DNA of 64,000 nucleotides from Azospirillum agricola (GTDB lineage Bacteria > Pseudomonadota > Alphaproteobacteria > Azospirillales > Azospirillaceae), in NCBI RefSeq assembly GCF_017876095.1, contig NZ_JAGINM010000030.1, positions 1 through 64,000 of the forward strand. The letters run 5' to 3'. Shown one piece after another: positions 18,156 through 27,167 of this stretch. The notes below the pieces were generated by a model. That model was not told the origin of the DNA. It ran no database searches and saw only the letters and a list, made by a program, of their open reading frames with translations. A program made the translations under genes and the position numbers. Each line of letters opens with the position of its first letter. Within the stretch, counting starts at the first letter, position 1.

Positions 18156-18677
18156 TCAGCGGCCGGCGGTCTCGTCGGCCGATTTGAGGGTCAGATACTT
18201 CAAGGTGATGGTCGGCACGTTCTCGAGCACCCAGGCCGCCATCGCCTCCTCCTCGCCGAGCGATTTCTGGAGCAGGGGAACGGCGAAGGAGAAGGCTCCC
18301 ACATCGGCCACCGTGAGCAGAGACCGGTAGCTCGCCACCTCGAAATTCTCGAAGGCGAAGTTCGCGAAGGAGTTCTTGAGGATCTCGTCCTCGGCGAAGG
18401 TGTGGCCGAGCGCCGCGAGGTTTCCCATCATCGACATGGCCGTGTCCTTGAGGCTGGAGTGGCTCTCCTTGAGCGTCTCCAGGATTTCCTCCAGCCGGGC
18501 GATCTGGCCCTCGGTCTCGGCGCGGTGCATCCGCAGATGGTCGGCGACCTCCGGATAGCTGACCACCCGGTCGAGCTGGCGGTCCATCAGGGAAAGGGCT
18601 TGGTTTTCCAGGGCGTGGGCGTTGCGAAGCCCGGTGATGAAGAGGTCGCGCGTGAGGCGTGCCGAGTAGACGGCCAT
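18156..18677 (-). CDS. DUF892 ferritin-like protein (YciF family)
   Basis: 173 residues, a four-helix ferritin-like bundle. The DLFITGLRNAHALENQALSL start, MHRAETEGQIARLEEIL and a helix around EDEILKNSFANFAFENFEVA are the DUF892/YciF pattern, with Glu/His residues in positions used for metal in this family. YciE/YciF-like proteins are linked to stress responses. ATG at 18677 is supported by GGAGA six nt upstream; an upstream ATG at 18776 would add a poor leader. It converges with the receiver gene at 18147, eight nt apart. Confidence 0.85.
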   Translation of the reverse strand: MAVYSARLTRDLFITGLRNAHALENQALSLMDRQLDRVVSYPEVADHLRMHRAETEGQIARLEEILETLKESHSSLKDTAMSMMGNLAALGHTFAEDEILKNSFANFAFENFEVASYRSLLTVADVGAFSFAVPLLQKSLGEEEAMAAWVLENVPTITLKYLTLKSADETAGR

Positions 18678-18926
18678 GGGTGTCTCCCAAAGTTGAGGAC
18701 GATCACCCTCTCCAACAGCGTTTGCGTGCGGCTGCTCCCTGCCCAGAGGGTCATGAGCGTTGGGTGATGGTCCCATGGCGCCGCGCCGTCACCGGGGCTC
18801 CTCCACCATCGGGGCCGCCGGTGGCCGGCGCTCTGCCCTTACGGGAACTGACCATCCGATGCGCAGGACGGCGGAGGGGGCGGCCTGTTGTCCCCTTGTC
18901 AGTGACATGTGACCTCCTGAACTCCC

Positions 18927-18950
18927 GCCCGCCTGAAAAGGCGGGCTTTT
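18927..18950. terminator. Hairpin terminator between DUF892 and receiver genes
   Basis: Perfect stem GCCCGCC / GGCGGGC with loop TGAAAA, followed by TTTTCC on the plus strand. It sits 20 nt beyond the minus-strand receiver gene stop, which it may terminate, although the T-run is on the plus strand where no gene precedes it. Confidence 0.5.
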
Positions 18951-18969
18951 CCTTGCCGGCGTGACGCGT

Positions 18970-19341
18970 TCAGGAGGCGCCGTCGTCGGCCAGCAGGCTC
19001 TGCACGCTTCTGGAGAGGGTGTCGGGCGCGAACGGCTTGCGCAGAAGCACCAACCGGTTCGCCTCCTCCTTGGGAAGCCCGTCGCTGTAGCCGGTCATGA
19101 CGACCACCGGCAGGGAAGAGCGGCGGTGGCGGATCATCCGGATGAGGGTGGACCCATCCATCACCGGCATCCGCATGTCCGTGACCAGCACGTCCGCCGG
19201 ATCCGTTTCGTCCATCTGGAGCGCCTCCAGCCCGTTGTGCGTCACCGTGACGCGGCAGCCAGCGTCCTCCAGGGCGATGCACAGGCTCATGGCCACCAGA
19301 TCTTCGTCCTCGGCCAGGATGACGTGCGGAACCTTGTTCAT
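18970..19341 (-). CDS. Single-domain response regulator
   Basis: 123 residues, one receiver domain: VILAEDEDLVA pocket, Asp55 in LVTDMRMPVMDG, VMTGYS and the Lys in LLRKPFAPDTL. No output domain. Downstream of, and on the same strand as, the hybrid kinase and KaiC-like genes, with a ~150-nt gap. It likely takes phosphate from the neighbouring kinase. Confidence 0.88.
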   Translation of the reverse strand: MNKVPHVILAEDEDLVAMSLCIALEDAGCRVTVTHNGLEALQMDETDPADVLVTDMRMPVMDGSTLIRMIRHRRSSLPVVVMTGYSDGLPKEEANRLVLLRKPFAPDTLSRSVQSLLADDGAS

Positions 19342-19489
19342 GACCGATCCGAAAGGGCGAAGGGACGTGGCCCGCCCGTGGCGCCGGTGCGCGGCGGAGG
19401 GCGGGAAGCGTAAAATGAGGAAAATGCCGGGTCGGTCAAGAGCATATGACCTTGGCTCCAGATTGGACCGGACCGCCGCCGATGGGGCT

Positions 19490-21127
19490 TCAGTCCTGGA
19501 ACAGCGCCGTCAGGCAGGCGGCGAGCTGCTTCTGCGAGAACGGCTTGTGCAGGATCCGGATGCTCGGGTCCGGCTTGCGCATCTCCGCGTATCCGGTCAC
19601 GACCATGGCCGGCAGGCCGGGGGCGAGGCCGCGCGCCTCGTGGATCAGGTCCGCGCCGTTCATGTCCGGCATGGCGAAGTCCGTCACCAGCGCATCGACC
19701 CGTCGTCCGCTCCGCAGGATCGCCAGCGCTTCCGCGGCACCGCCGGCCTCGACCACCCGGTAGCCGAGCTCCTCGACCAGCGCCACCGTGCCCAGCCGCA
19801 CCAGCGGGTCGTCCTCCACGACCAGGATGGTCTGTGCGGCGCCGCCGTGCGGCTCCGTCGGCTCCTCGGTACCGGCGCCACGGGGCAGGGGGACCGCCGG
19901 CAGGTAGAGCGTGATCGTCGTGCCGGCGCCGACCCGGCTGGCGATGTGGACACCGCCGCCGGATTGGGTCGCCATCCCCTGCACCATCGAAAGCCCGAGA
20001 CCCGATCCCTTGCCCACCTCCTTGGTGGTGAAGAAGGGTTCGAACACGCGGGCCAGCGTCGCCTCGTCCATGCCGGTGCCGGTGTCCTCGACACGCACCG
20101 CGACATGGGCTCCGGGCGGGATGGCCGGCGGCTCGCCGGATTCCGGGGGCCATGCCGCCGTGGTGGTGCCGAAGGCGCTCAGCGTCAGCTGCCCGCCCGA
20201 CGGCATGGCGTCGCGGGCGTTGATCACGAGGTTCAGGATGGCCGATTCGAGCTGGGCCCGGTCGACCAGGGCCGCCGGGGTGCCGGGCGCCACCAGGATG
20301 ACGACCCGGATCAGCCCGCCCAGCGAGCGCTCCAGCAGCGGGCGCATCCCGTCGAGCAGGTCGTGCAGGTTGGTCGCCTGCGGCATCAGGGTCTGGCGCC
20401 GCGCGAAGGCCAGCAGCGACTGCGTCAGATGCGCGCCCCGCTGGATCGACCGGCTCGCCGCCTCGAACAGGGCGCGCGGGGTTCCGTCGGGCACATGCCG
20501 GTCCAGGACCGCCAGACAGCCGGCGATGCCCTGAAGCACGTTGTTGAAGTCGTGCGCCATGCCCCCGGTGAGCTGGCCGATCGCCTCCATCTTCTGCGCC
20601 TGGTGCAGGGCTTCCTGTGCGCGCCGGCGTTCCGCCATCTCCGTGACGAGGGCCTGGGACCGTTCCGCGACACGCTGCTCCAGCACCTCGGCCGACCGCT
20701 CGATGGCCTCCAGATGCATCCGCGAACGGTACTGCCGCATCCGGCTGCGTTGGGCGGACCGGGCGGCGCTCCGCAGCGCCTCGGCCTGGAGGGGGCGGTC
20801 CAGCAGGGTGACGTTGCCGAGACGCTGGAACAGATCCCAGCGCCCCTTCCCGGCGGGCTGCTGCCCGCGCGCGGTCAGGACCAGCACCGGAAGATCCGAC
20901 CAGGAGGGCTGTCCGTCCAGCCATTCGGCCAGCCGTTCCAGCCCCCCGTCCAGCAGGGCGGCCTCGGCGAGAACCAGGGCGACCGCCGACTCCGTCGGGA
21001 TGGCGCACACCGCCGCGACGTCGCCGCAGGGGCGCACGGCGAGGCCGGCGTCGCCCAGCACGAGTCCGATCACCTCGGCGTCCCGGCCGTAGGGGGCCAG
21101 GATCAGGATCGCGCCGTCCGTCGCCAC
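19490..21127 (-). CDS. Hybrid histidine kinase with N- and C-terminal receiver-like domains
   Basis: About 545 residues from the GTG at 21127, which lies four nt beyond the KaiC-like stop; an ATG at 21181 would overlap that gene by 50 nt. A degenerate receiver-like domain comes first (AILILAPYGRDAEVIGL; no convincing Asp in a receiver context), then a coiled-coil linker (EVLEQRVAERSQALV), HisKA with GGMAHDFNNVLQGI, HATPase with FFTTKEVGKGSGLGLSMV, and a full receiver with VTDFAMPDMNG. Cytoplasmic. Its input is probably the KaiC-like ATPase encoded immediately upstream in the same operon. Confidence 0.87.
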   Translation of the reverse strand: MATDGAILILAPYGRDAEVIGLVLGDAGLAVRPCGDVAAVCAIPTESAVALVLAEAALLDGGLERLAEWLDGQPSWSDLPVLVLTARGQQPAGKGRWDLFQRLGNVTLLDRPLQAEALRSAARSAQRSRMRQYRSRMHLEAIERSAEVLEQRVAERSQALVTEMAERRRAQEALHQAQKMEAIGQLTGGMAHDFNNVLQGIAGCLAVLDRHVPDGTPRALFEAASRSIQRGAHLTQSLLAFARRQTLMPQATNLHDLLDGMRPLLERSLGGLIRVVILVAPGTPAALVDRAQLESAILNLVINARDAMPSGGQLTLSAFGTTTAAWPPESGEPPAIPPGAHVAVRVEDTGTGMDEATLARVFEPFFTTKEVGKGSGLGLSMVQGMATQSGGGVHIASRVGAGTTITLYLPAVPLPRGAGTEEPTEPHGGAAQTILVVEDDPLVRLGTVALVEELGYRVVEAGGAAEALAILRSGRRVDALVTDFAMPDMNGADLIHEARGLAPGLPAMVVTGYAEMRKPDPSIRILHKPFSQKQLAACLTALFQD

Positions 21128-21131
21128 GGTC

Positions 21132-22625
21132 TCAGGAACTTTCCGTCCCGTCGCGCAGCAAGGGCTCCAGCGATCCGTCATACTCCGGCGTCCCGGTCAG
21201 GATGCCCTGGAAGTCCATCAGCCGAGGGCCGACCTGCATGCCGTCGGGGAACAGGCGGAACTCGCGGATCGACAGCTCGTGGACGCCGGTCCGCTTCTTG
21301 ACCACCGAGATCGCCTTGCGCACCTCGCCGCCCGCCTCGAAGAAGCGCAGAAGGACGACCGTGTCGCTCATGAAGGACAGGTCGACCGGATTCTCGATGT
21401 CGCCGATGATCCCCTGCTGGGCGAGGATCAGGATGGTCACGACCCCCTGGTTGTTCAGGTAGGTCAGCAGCTCGTGCATTTGCAGGATGAGCGCCTGCTC
21501 CTCCGGCATGGTGCTGAGGTAGGAGTTCAGGCTGTCGATCACCACGATGCGGGCGCCCTGGTCCTCGACCTCGCGGCGGACCTGCCAGACGAACTGGCCG
21601 GGCGACAGCCGCGACGGGTTCGCCCGCGTCCAGCCGAGGCGGCCCTCGCGCACGGCCTGCGCGGTGTCCATCCTCAGGGCGCTGCTGCGCTGCTGGAGCG
21701 TGTGAAAGCCCTCGTCGAACGAGAAGTAGGCGGCCCGCTCGCCGCGCCGCACCGCGGCCATCACATATTGCAGGGCGATCGAGGATTTGCCGACACCGGA
21801 CGGGCCGAGAAGCATGGTGGTGCTGCCGTGCGACAGCCCGCCCCCCAGCAGCGTGTCGAGCCCGCCGAGGCCGCTCGTCATCAGGGCGGGCGCGAACTCG
21901 GCCTCGTGGTCCTCGGCGATCAGGCTGGGGAAGACCAGCACGTTGCGCGTGGTGATCATGAAGTCGTGCCAGCCGCTCTGGTAGTCCGCGCCGCGCATCT
22001 TCACGATCCGCAGGCGCCGCCGCGCGGCCCCGTAGGATCGCTCGATCTGCTCCAGATGGATCACGCTGTGCATCAGGCTGTGAAGATCGGTGCTGTCCTC
22101 GCGGTGGCTCAGGTCGTCCAGCACCAGCGTGGTGCAGGAGCGCCCTTGCAGGAACTGCTTCAGGGCCAGGAGCTGCCGGCGGTAGCGGAGCTGGTCCTGC
22201 GCCAGCAGGCGCAGTTCCGACAGGCTGTCGATCACCACCAGCTCCGGATCGTCGCTTTCGATGCGGTCGGTGATCAGGCGCATGGTTTCGCCCAGTTCGA
22301 CCTCGGACGAGTAGAGGACGCTCTGCTGGCGGTCGAGCTGGGCCTCCAGCGGGACGAGGTTGACGATCCCGATGCCGTCCAGCGACCAGCCATGGCTGGC
22401 GGCGGCGGAGACCAGCTCCTGCGTGCTTTCGGACAGGGTGACGTAGAGGCACCGCTTTCCGTCCTCCTGGCCCTTCAGCAGGAACTGAAGCGCGATGGTG
22501 GTCTTGCCGGTGCCGGGCGCCCCTTCCAGCAGATGGAGCCGTTCGCGCGGCAGGCCGCCCCGCAGGATCGCGTCGAATTCCGGAATCCCGGTCTGGAGCT
22601 TCTCGATCGGCAACGGATCAGGCAC
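21132..22625 (-). CDS. Two-domain KaiC-like RecA-fold ATPase
   Basis: About 497 residues from a GTG with AGGGGA seven nt upstream; TTG/ATG starts at 22709 or 22697 add an Arg-rich leader without a ribosome site. Two RecA domains: CI with Walker A GAPGTGKTT (residues ~35-43) and ELVVIDSLSEL; CII with GPSGVGKSS and IVVIDSLNSYLS. The C-terminal part DLSFMSDTVVLLRF aligns with the KaiC segment holding the two autophosphorylation sites; the Ser is kept and the Thr is Phe here. There is no KaiA/KaiB nearby. KaiC-like proteins outside cyanobacteria often work with histidine kinases, as the coupled gene suggests. Confidence 0.87.
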   Translation of the reverse strand: MPDPLPIEKLQTGIPEFDAILRGGLPRERLHLLEGAPGTGKTTIALQFLLKGQEDGKRCLYVTLSESTQELVSAAASHGWSLDGIGIVNLVPLEAQLDRQQSVLYSSEVELGETMRLITDRIESDDPELVVIDSLSELRLLAQDQLRYRRQLLALKQFLQGRSCTTLVLDDLSHREDSTDLHSLMHSVIHLEQIERSYGAARRRLRIVKMRGADYQSGWHDFMITTRNVLVFPSLIAEDHEAEFAPALMTSGLGGLDTLLGGGLSHGSTTMLLGPSGVGKSSIALQYVMAAVRRGERAAYFSFDEGFHTLQQRSSALRMDTAQAVREGRLGWTRANPSRLSPGQFVWQVRREVEDQGARIVVIDSLNSYLSTMPEEQALILQMHELLTYLNNQGVVTILILAQQGIIGDIENPVDLSFMSDTVVLLRFFEAGGEVRKAISVVKKRTGVHELSIREFRLFPDGMQVGPRLMDFQGILTGTPEYDGSLEPLLRDGTESS

Positions 22626-22953
22626 GCGGACATCCCCTATCGATGGTTCTTGGCCGATCCCTTTGCGGCGTGATCGGCGTCGTTTCACAAAGAACATGGC
22701 TGGCGACAAATGGTTTCATCCTGCCAAAGACAAAGGAAAGCGGAAGGAGGAATCCGCTTGTCCTCTTCTCTGAAAATGGTGATAGGACCAGGCGAAGCGC
22801 CGAGCCTTGCGGGGGAGACGGCCCGCCGATCGTTTGCCCACCCAACGCTCGGTTCGCTTGGACTTCTTGTTGCCCTTCACTTCATTGCCGACGTGCCGCG
22901 CGGCCGGCGGCCCCCGGCCGCACCCCAGGACCGGCTTGACAGCCGGCCGGCGA
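22626..22953. other. Divergent promoter region between KaiC-like and MocR genes
   Basis: About 330 bases. A 7-bp stem AAGCGGA/TCCGCTT at 22738-22759 encloses AGGAGGAA, and a TTGACA lies at 22937. No coding style is visible. It should hold the promoters of both divergent genes, but no certain -10/-35 pair can be given. Confidence 0.4.
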
Positions 22954-24486
22954 ATGGTCCGATATGCCTCTCCGGTCCGCCGAAGGGATCCTGGCCATTT
23001 GTTCAAGCATTCCCAACTGGAATCGGTCCAGGCGTGGATCGCCCACCCCGCGCACGCGGCGATGCCGCTTCACGCGCGGATCCAGCGGGCCATCCGGCAG
23101 TTGATCGTCGACGGCGCGCTTGCGCCGGGCAAGCCGCTGCCTGCCTCGCGCGCGCTTGCCGGATCACTGGGGGTGTCGCGCGACACGATCGAGGCGGCCT
23201 ATGGCCAGCTCCACGCCGAGGGCTTCATCGAGCGGCGCGTGGGAAGCGGCAGCTTCGTGGCGGAGATGACGGCGTTCGCGCCCCTCCGCCGCTCCTCCCG
23301 GCGGGACAGGGTGCCGCGCGACGAGGCCCCGGCCCTCGGCAGGCGCGGAACCGCCATCTTCCAGGGCGGCGGCGTGCGCGAGATGCTGGCGCCGCGCCCC
23401 TTCGCCCCCGGCGTGCCGGAAACCCGCGGCTTTCCGCTTGCGCTCTGGGAGCGCCTGGAACGGCAGGTGCGCAGGGAGGCCGGCGTCCAGACCCTGCTGC
23501 ACGGCGATCCGCAGGGGGCCGAGCCGCTTCGCCGCGCCATCGCCGACTACGTGAACCTCGAACGCGGCGCGCGCGCCACGGCCGACCGCGTGCTGGTGCT
23601 GACCAGCGCGCAGCAGGCGATGTCGCTGTGCGCGGCCATGCTGTTCGATCCCGGCGACCGCATCTTCATCGAGGATCCCGCCTATTACGGCGCGCGCAAG
23701 GCGTTCGACGCGGCTGGGCTGGACTGCGTTCCGGTCCCCGTCGACCGGCAGGGCATGATCGTCGATCCGATCATGGCCGATCCGCAAGGGGCCAGGGCGG
23801 TGTCCCTGACGCCGTCCCACCAGTTCCCGACCGGGGCGACGCTGGCGCTCGACCGCCGGCTGGCCTTGATCGACTGGGCGGCCCGGCACCGGGCGTGGAT
23901 CATCGAGGACGACTACGACAGCGAGTTCCACTACGCCGGCAAGCCGACGGCCTGCGTGCAGGGGCTCGATCCGCACGACCGCACCCTCTACATCGGCACC
24001 TTCACCAAATCGCTCTTTCCCGGCCTGCGGATCGGCTATGTGGTGCTGCCGCCCCAGCTCGTGGAGCCCATGACGGTCGGGCGCACGCTGCTGGACGGCC
24101 ATACGGCCCCCATGGCGCAGCTGACGCTGGCCCGCTTCATGGAGGGCGGGCATTTCGGCGCGCATGTCCGCGGCATGCGGAGCGTCTATGCCCGGCGGCT
24201 CGACGCGCTGGCCGGCCTCGTCGCCAGGCACCTGTCGGATTTCGTCGAGCCGCGCCTTCCCGTCGGCGGGCTGCAAATGCCCTGCGTGCTGACCCGCGAC
24301 CTTCCGGAACGCGCCGCCATCGACGCGGCGCGGCGCGCCGGGATCGAGCTTCTCGGCCTGTCGGGGCTGCACGCCGGCGGCGGCGAGGCCGGCTTCCTGA
24401 TGGGCTTCGCCGCCTACACGCCGCTTGAGATCGAGGACGCGGTCCGGAGGCTGGAGGCCGTGCTCCGCGCGGTGGCGAAGCCGTAG
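22954..24486 (+). CDS. MocR/PdxR-type GntR regulator with aminotransferase domain
   Basis: 510 residues: N-terminal GntR winged helix (PLHARIQRAIRQLIVDG, SLGVSRDTIEAAY, residues ~35-105), a linker, then a fold-type I aminotransferase domain with VLTSAQQAMSL, EDPAYYGARKAF, IIEDDYDSEFHY and the PLP lysine in GTFTKSLFPGLRIGY. Such proteins use PLP adducts as ligands to control PLP, GABA or amino-acid metabolism genes. It converges on the end of the amino-acid-derived biosynthetic cluster 45 nt away, making it a candidate regulator of that cluster, though an unrelated target is equally possible. The start is chosen at the ATG nearest the domain; the open frame extends further upstream. Confidence 0.87.
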   Translation: MVRYASPVRRRDPGHLFKHSQLESVQAWIAHPAHAAMPLHARIQRAIRQLIVDGALAPGKPLPASRALAGSLGVSRDTIEAAYGQLHAEGFIERRVGSGSFVAEMTAFAPLRRSSRRDRVPRDEAPALGRRGTAIFQGGGVREMLAPRPFAPGVPETRGFPLALWERLERQVRREAGVQTLLHGDPQGAEPLRRAIADYVNLERGARATADRVLVLTSAQQAMSLCAAMLFDPGDRIFIEDPAYYGARKAFDAAGLDCVPVPVDRQGMIVDPIMADPQGARAVSLTPSHQFPTGATLALDRRLALIDWAARHRAWIIEDDYDSEFHYAGKPTACVQGLDPHDRTLYIGTFTKSLFPGLRIGYVVLPPQLVEPMTVGRTLLDGHTAPMAQLTLARFMEGGHFGAHVRGMRSVYARRLDALAGLVARHLSDFVEPRLPVGGLQMPCVLTRDLPERAAIDAARRAGIELLGLSGLHAGGGEAGFLMGFAAYTPLEIEDAVRRLEAVLRAVAKP

Positions 24487-24530
24487 GGCAGGCACTCCCC
24501 GGCCTCCACGTCCCGACCCTCCACGCCCCG

Positions 24531-25790
24531 TCAGCGCACCAGCGCGACGCCCAGCTCCGCCTCGAACCGGTCGAGCAGCCCGGCCGCCGTGGCGTCGGCG
24601 TCCCGCAGATCCTCGCCCCGGATCTGGTAGCGCGCCAGGATGTCGAGGCGCTTCACCGCTTCGTTGGGCCGCAGGATGTAGGGGTCGAAATGGATCAGGT
24701 TCGGGACGTCCCTCACCCAGTCCAGGGCGATCCGGTCGGCGAGCCGCCCGTCGGCCCGGACCATGATCTTGCGCGAGGAGATGAAGCCGCCGGCCCCCCG
24801 CGCCGGCGCCGGGACGTCCAGGCCCAGATGGATGTCCAGCAGATGGTCGAAGATGTTGTCTCCGGTCAGGTTGTTGTAGAGGCCGGGCATCACGCCGCCC
24901 ATCAGGCGCGGATTCACCTCGACCAGGACGGGGCCGTCCTTGGTGACGATCAGCTCGATGTGCAGGATGCCGAGATCGAGGCCGAGCGCGCGCGCCACGT
25001 CCTCGGCGTAGGCGAAGCAGCGCTCGCGCTCCGGCTCGGGCAGGTCGGCCGGCATGATGGCGCCCAGCTCGATGCACTCGTTCTCCGCCGCCCGCGTGCG
25101 GCCCGAGATCATGAAGCGGTGGAAGCGACCCCGCGAAACCCCGATCTCGGCCGACACCAGCGGTCCCTGCAACAACTCCTCCACCAGGATTCCCCGGCGG
25201 AGCTGCGGGCGGATCTGCGCCGGCACGCGGTCGATTCCCTCCAGCAGCCGCGCCGCCGCCGCCTCGGCCTCCTCCGGCGTCGAGGCCGGGCAGGCGAACA
25301 GGCTGTCGTAGCCGGTCTGCGGCTTGACGATCACCGGCACGCCCAGGTCGCGCATCGCGGCGGCGGCCTCCGCCGGGCTGTGGACCACCCGGAAGCGGGC
25401 CGAGCGCAGGCCGGCCTCCTGGATGACCTCGCGCGCCCTGGCCTTGTCGCGCGCCCGCTCGACGGCGCCCGCGTCGGTGAAGGGAAGGCCCAGCTCGGCG
25501 CAGATCCGCGCAACCACGTCGACACAGATCTCGAGCTGCGTGATGACGCCGTCGACCGGGCGGTGGCGCTGCACCGTTTCGATCGCGTGGCGCACTTCCG
25601 CGATGTCGGTGGGATCCTCGATGGTCAGGACGGTGTCGATGTCGTAGACGGCCTTGCGGATGGCCTCCGTCTCCGAATACAGCCGGTATTTGGAGCGGAT
25701 GAAGGAGACGTGGTAGCCGCGCTGCTTGGCGCGCCGCATCGTCTCGAAGCCCGGCAGGTTGGAATCGATGATCAGAACATGCTTGGACAT
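24531..25790 (-). CDS. ATP-grasp amino-acid/peptide ligase-like enzyme
   Basis: 419 residues: N-terminal Rossmann-like domain (HVLIIDSNLPGFETM), central ATP-binding part with VPVIVKPQTGYDS (Lys156) and GILVEELLQGPLVSAE, and the metal/ATP site HIELIVTKDGPVLVEVNPR with GGVMPGLY. The overall shape fits the carboxylate-amine ligases that form amide bonds in BacD/DdaF-type dipeptide synthesis. It is the last gene of the minus-strand cluster, so it may couple the diaminopropionate-derived amino acid made upstream to a second acid. Substrates cannot be read from sequence. Confidence 0.85.
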   Translation of the reverse strand: MSKHVLIIDSNLPGFETMRRAKQRGYHVSFIRSKYRLYSETEAIRKAVYDIDTVLTIEDPTDIAEVRHAIETVQRHRPVDGVITQLEICVDVVARICAELGLPFTDAGAVERARDKARAREVIQEAGLRSARFRVVHSPAEAAAAMRDLGVPVIVKPQTGYDSLFACPASTPEEAEAAAARLLEGIDRVPAQIRPQLRRGILVEELLQGPLVSAEIGVSRGRFHRFMISGRTRAAENECIELGAIMPADLPEPERERCFAYAEDVARALGLDLGILHIELIVTKDGPVLVEVNPRLMGGVMPGLYNNLTGDNIFDHLLDIHLGLDVPAPARGAGGFISSRKIMVRADGRLADRIALDWVRDVPNLIHFDPYILRPNEAVKRLDILARYQIRGEDLRDADATAAGLLDRFEAELGVALVR

Positions 25791-25846
25791 GCCGACGTCT
25801 CTTTTCGAAGTCCCTTGTGGAACCGATGGGTGATGGAAAGGGGCGG

Positions 25847-27061
25847 TCAGGCCGCGCGGTACACGACCCGCCCGAAGAAGAAGTAGCCGGCCAGCGCGAC
25901 GTTCAGCGCCGCGCACAGGACCAGCAGGAACAGCAGCCCGCCATAGCCGAAGGGCTGGATCGCCTGCGCGGCGAAATAGGGGAACAGGTAGCGGGCCAGC
26001 AGGTAGGACATGCTGACCGTGATCAGCACCTGCGAGCGCAGCGCGTCCGGCGCGTGGGCGGTGGCCTGGGCCTGGATCATCGGAACGATCAGGCCGTAGC
26101 TGAGGCCGAACAGCACGGCCGCCGCCGCGTAGAAGACGGAGGACAACGCGGCCCCGTACAGGCAGGCCATCGCCACCAGCATGACCGCGACCAGCGCCGG
26201 CATGGAGCGCCGGGGCGGGACGTCGGAGAGCAGCCGGCCCAGCGAGAAGCGCGCCAGGATGATCGAGGAGGTGAAGAACAGGAAGAACAGCTTGTAGTCC
26301 AGCCCCATCGCCCCGGCGAAGCTGGTCTGGAAATTCGTCATGCTGGTGTAGAGGCAGCCGCATAGCAGCATCATCGCGAAGAAATAGACGCTGGGCAGCG
26401 CGAAGACCTGGAGGATGGCGTTGCGGTCGGTGTTGACCGAGACCTCGCGGCTCACCGCCGCGTAGGACTCGTTTCCGCGCGCCGCCGTCCAGGAGCAGAG
26501 CCAGCCACCGAGGTTGGCGACGCAGGCCAGCACGAACAGGTCGAGAAAGCTCGCGTGCAGGTGCGTCATCGCCAGGCTGCTGACGATCGGGGCGACGCCG
26601 ATGCCCAGCGTGTTGAAGGCTCCGTAGAGGGCGAAGAAGCGGGGCCGCTCCTTGGCCTCGACCATCGACGAGACGCAGATCGGGCCGATCGGCAGGAACA
26701 GGCCCCAGCCGACCCCCTGCAACAGCGAGGCGGCGTAGAACAGTGCGTCGCTGTCGGCGAAGCGCTGCGCCGCCAGGGCGTAGACCACGCTTCCCAACCC
26801 GAAGGCCAGGCTGCCCCAGGGGGCGACCCGGTTCAGCCCGAAGCGGCGCAGCAGCCAATGAACGGCGACGACGCAGGTGAGCGCGCCCACCGCGCCCACC
26901 GCGAAGACCTGGCCGAAGAAGATTTCCGTCCGCCCCTGCTGCTGAAGGTAGGTGGGCAGGGTCAGGAAAATCCCGACCGCGAAGGTGATCAGGAAATTCT
27001 CGGCGTACAGAAGCCGTTTCGCGGCGGACGTGCTGGCAGACGTGCTCATCGACGATTCCAT
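25847..27061 (-). CDS. MFS transporter, probable product exporter
   Basis: 404 residues with 12 membrane helices; helix 1 follows AAKRLLYAENFLI and a large cytoplasmic loop sits at the centre (GNESYAAVSREVSVN). The family resembles small-molecule efflux MFS permeases. It lies between the ATP-grasp and cysteine-synthase-like genes on the same strand; exporters in this position usually remove the pathway product and give self-protection. A second in-frame ATG four codons in is possible. Confidence 0.83.
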   Translation of the reverse strand: MESSMSTSASTSAAKRLLYAENFLITFAVGIFLTLPTYLQQQGRTEIFFGQVFAVGAVGALTCVVAVHWLLRRFGLNRVAPWGSLAFGLGSVVYALAAQRFADSDALFYAASLLQGVGWGLFLPIGPICVSSMVEAKERPRFFALYGAFNTLGIGVAPIVSSLAMTHLHASFLDLFVLACVANLGGWLCSWTAARGNESYAAVSREVSVNTDRNAILQVFALPSVYFFAMMLLCGCLYTSMTNFQTSFAGAMGLDYKLFFLFFTSSIILARFSLGRLLSDVPPRRSMPALVAVMLVAMACLYGAALSSVFYAAAAVLFGLSYGLIVPMIQAQATAHAPDALRSQVLITVSMSYLLARYLFPYFAAQAIQPFGYGGLLFLLVLCAALNVALAGYFFFGRVVYRAA

Positions 27062-27167
27062 GCATGAATGACAGAGGGCGGTCGGAAACCGGCGAGGCCC
27101 TCATGACGGGCCGTGCCGCCCGCCATGGACAATCCGTTCCTGAAATCAGTGCGGCCGGCGTGCCGCG

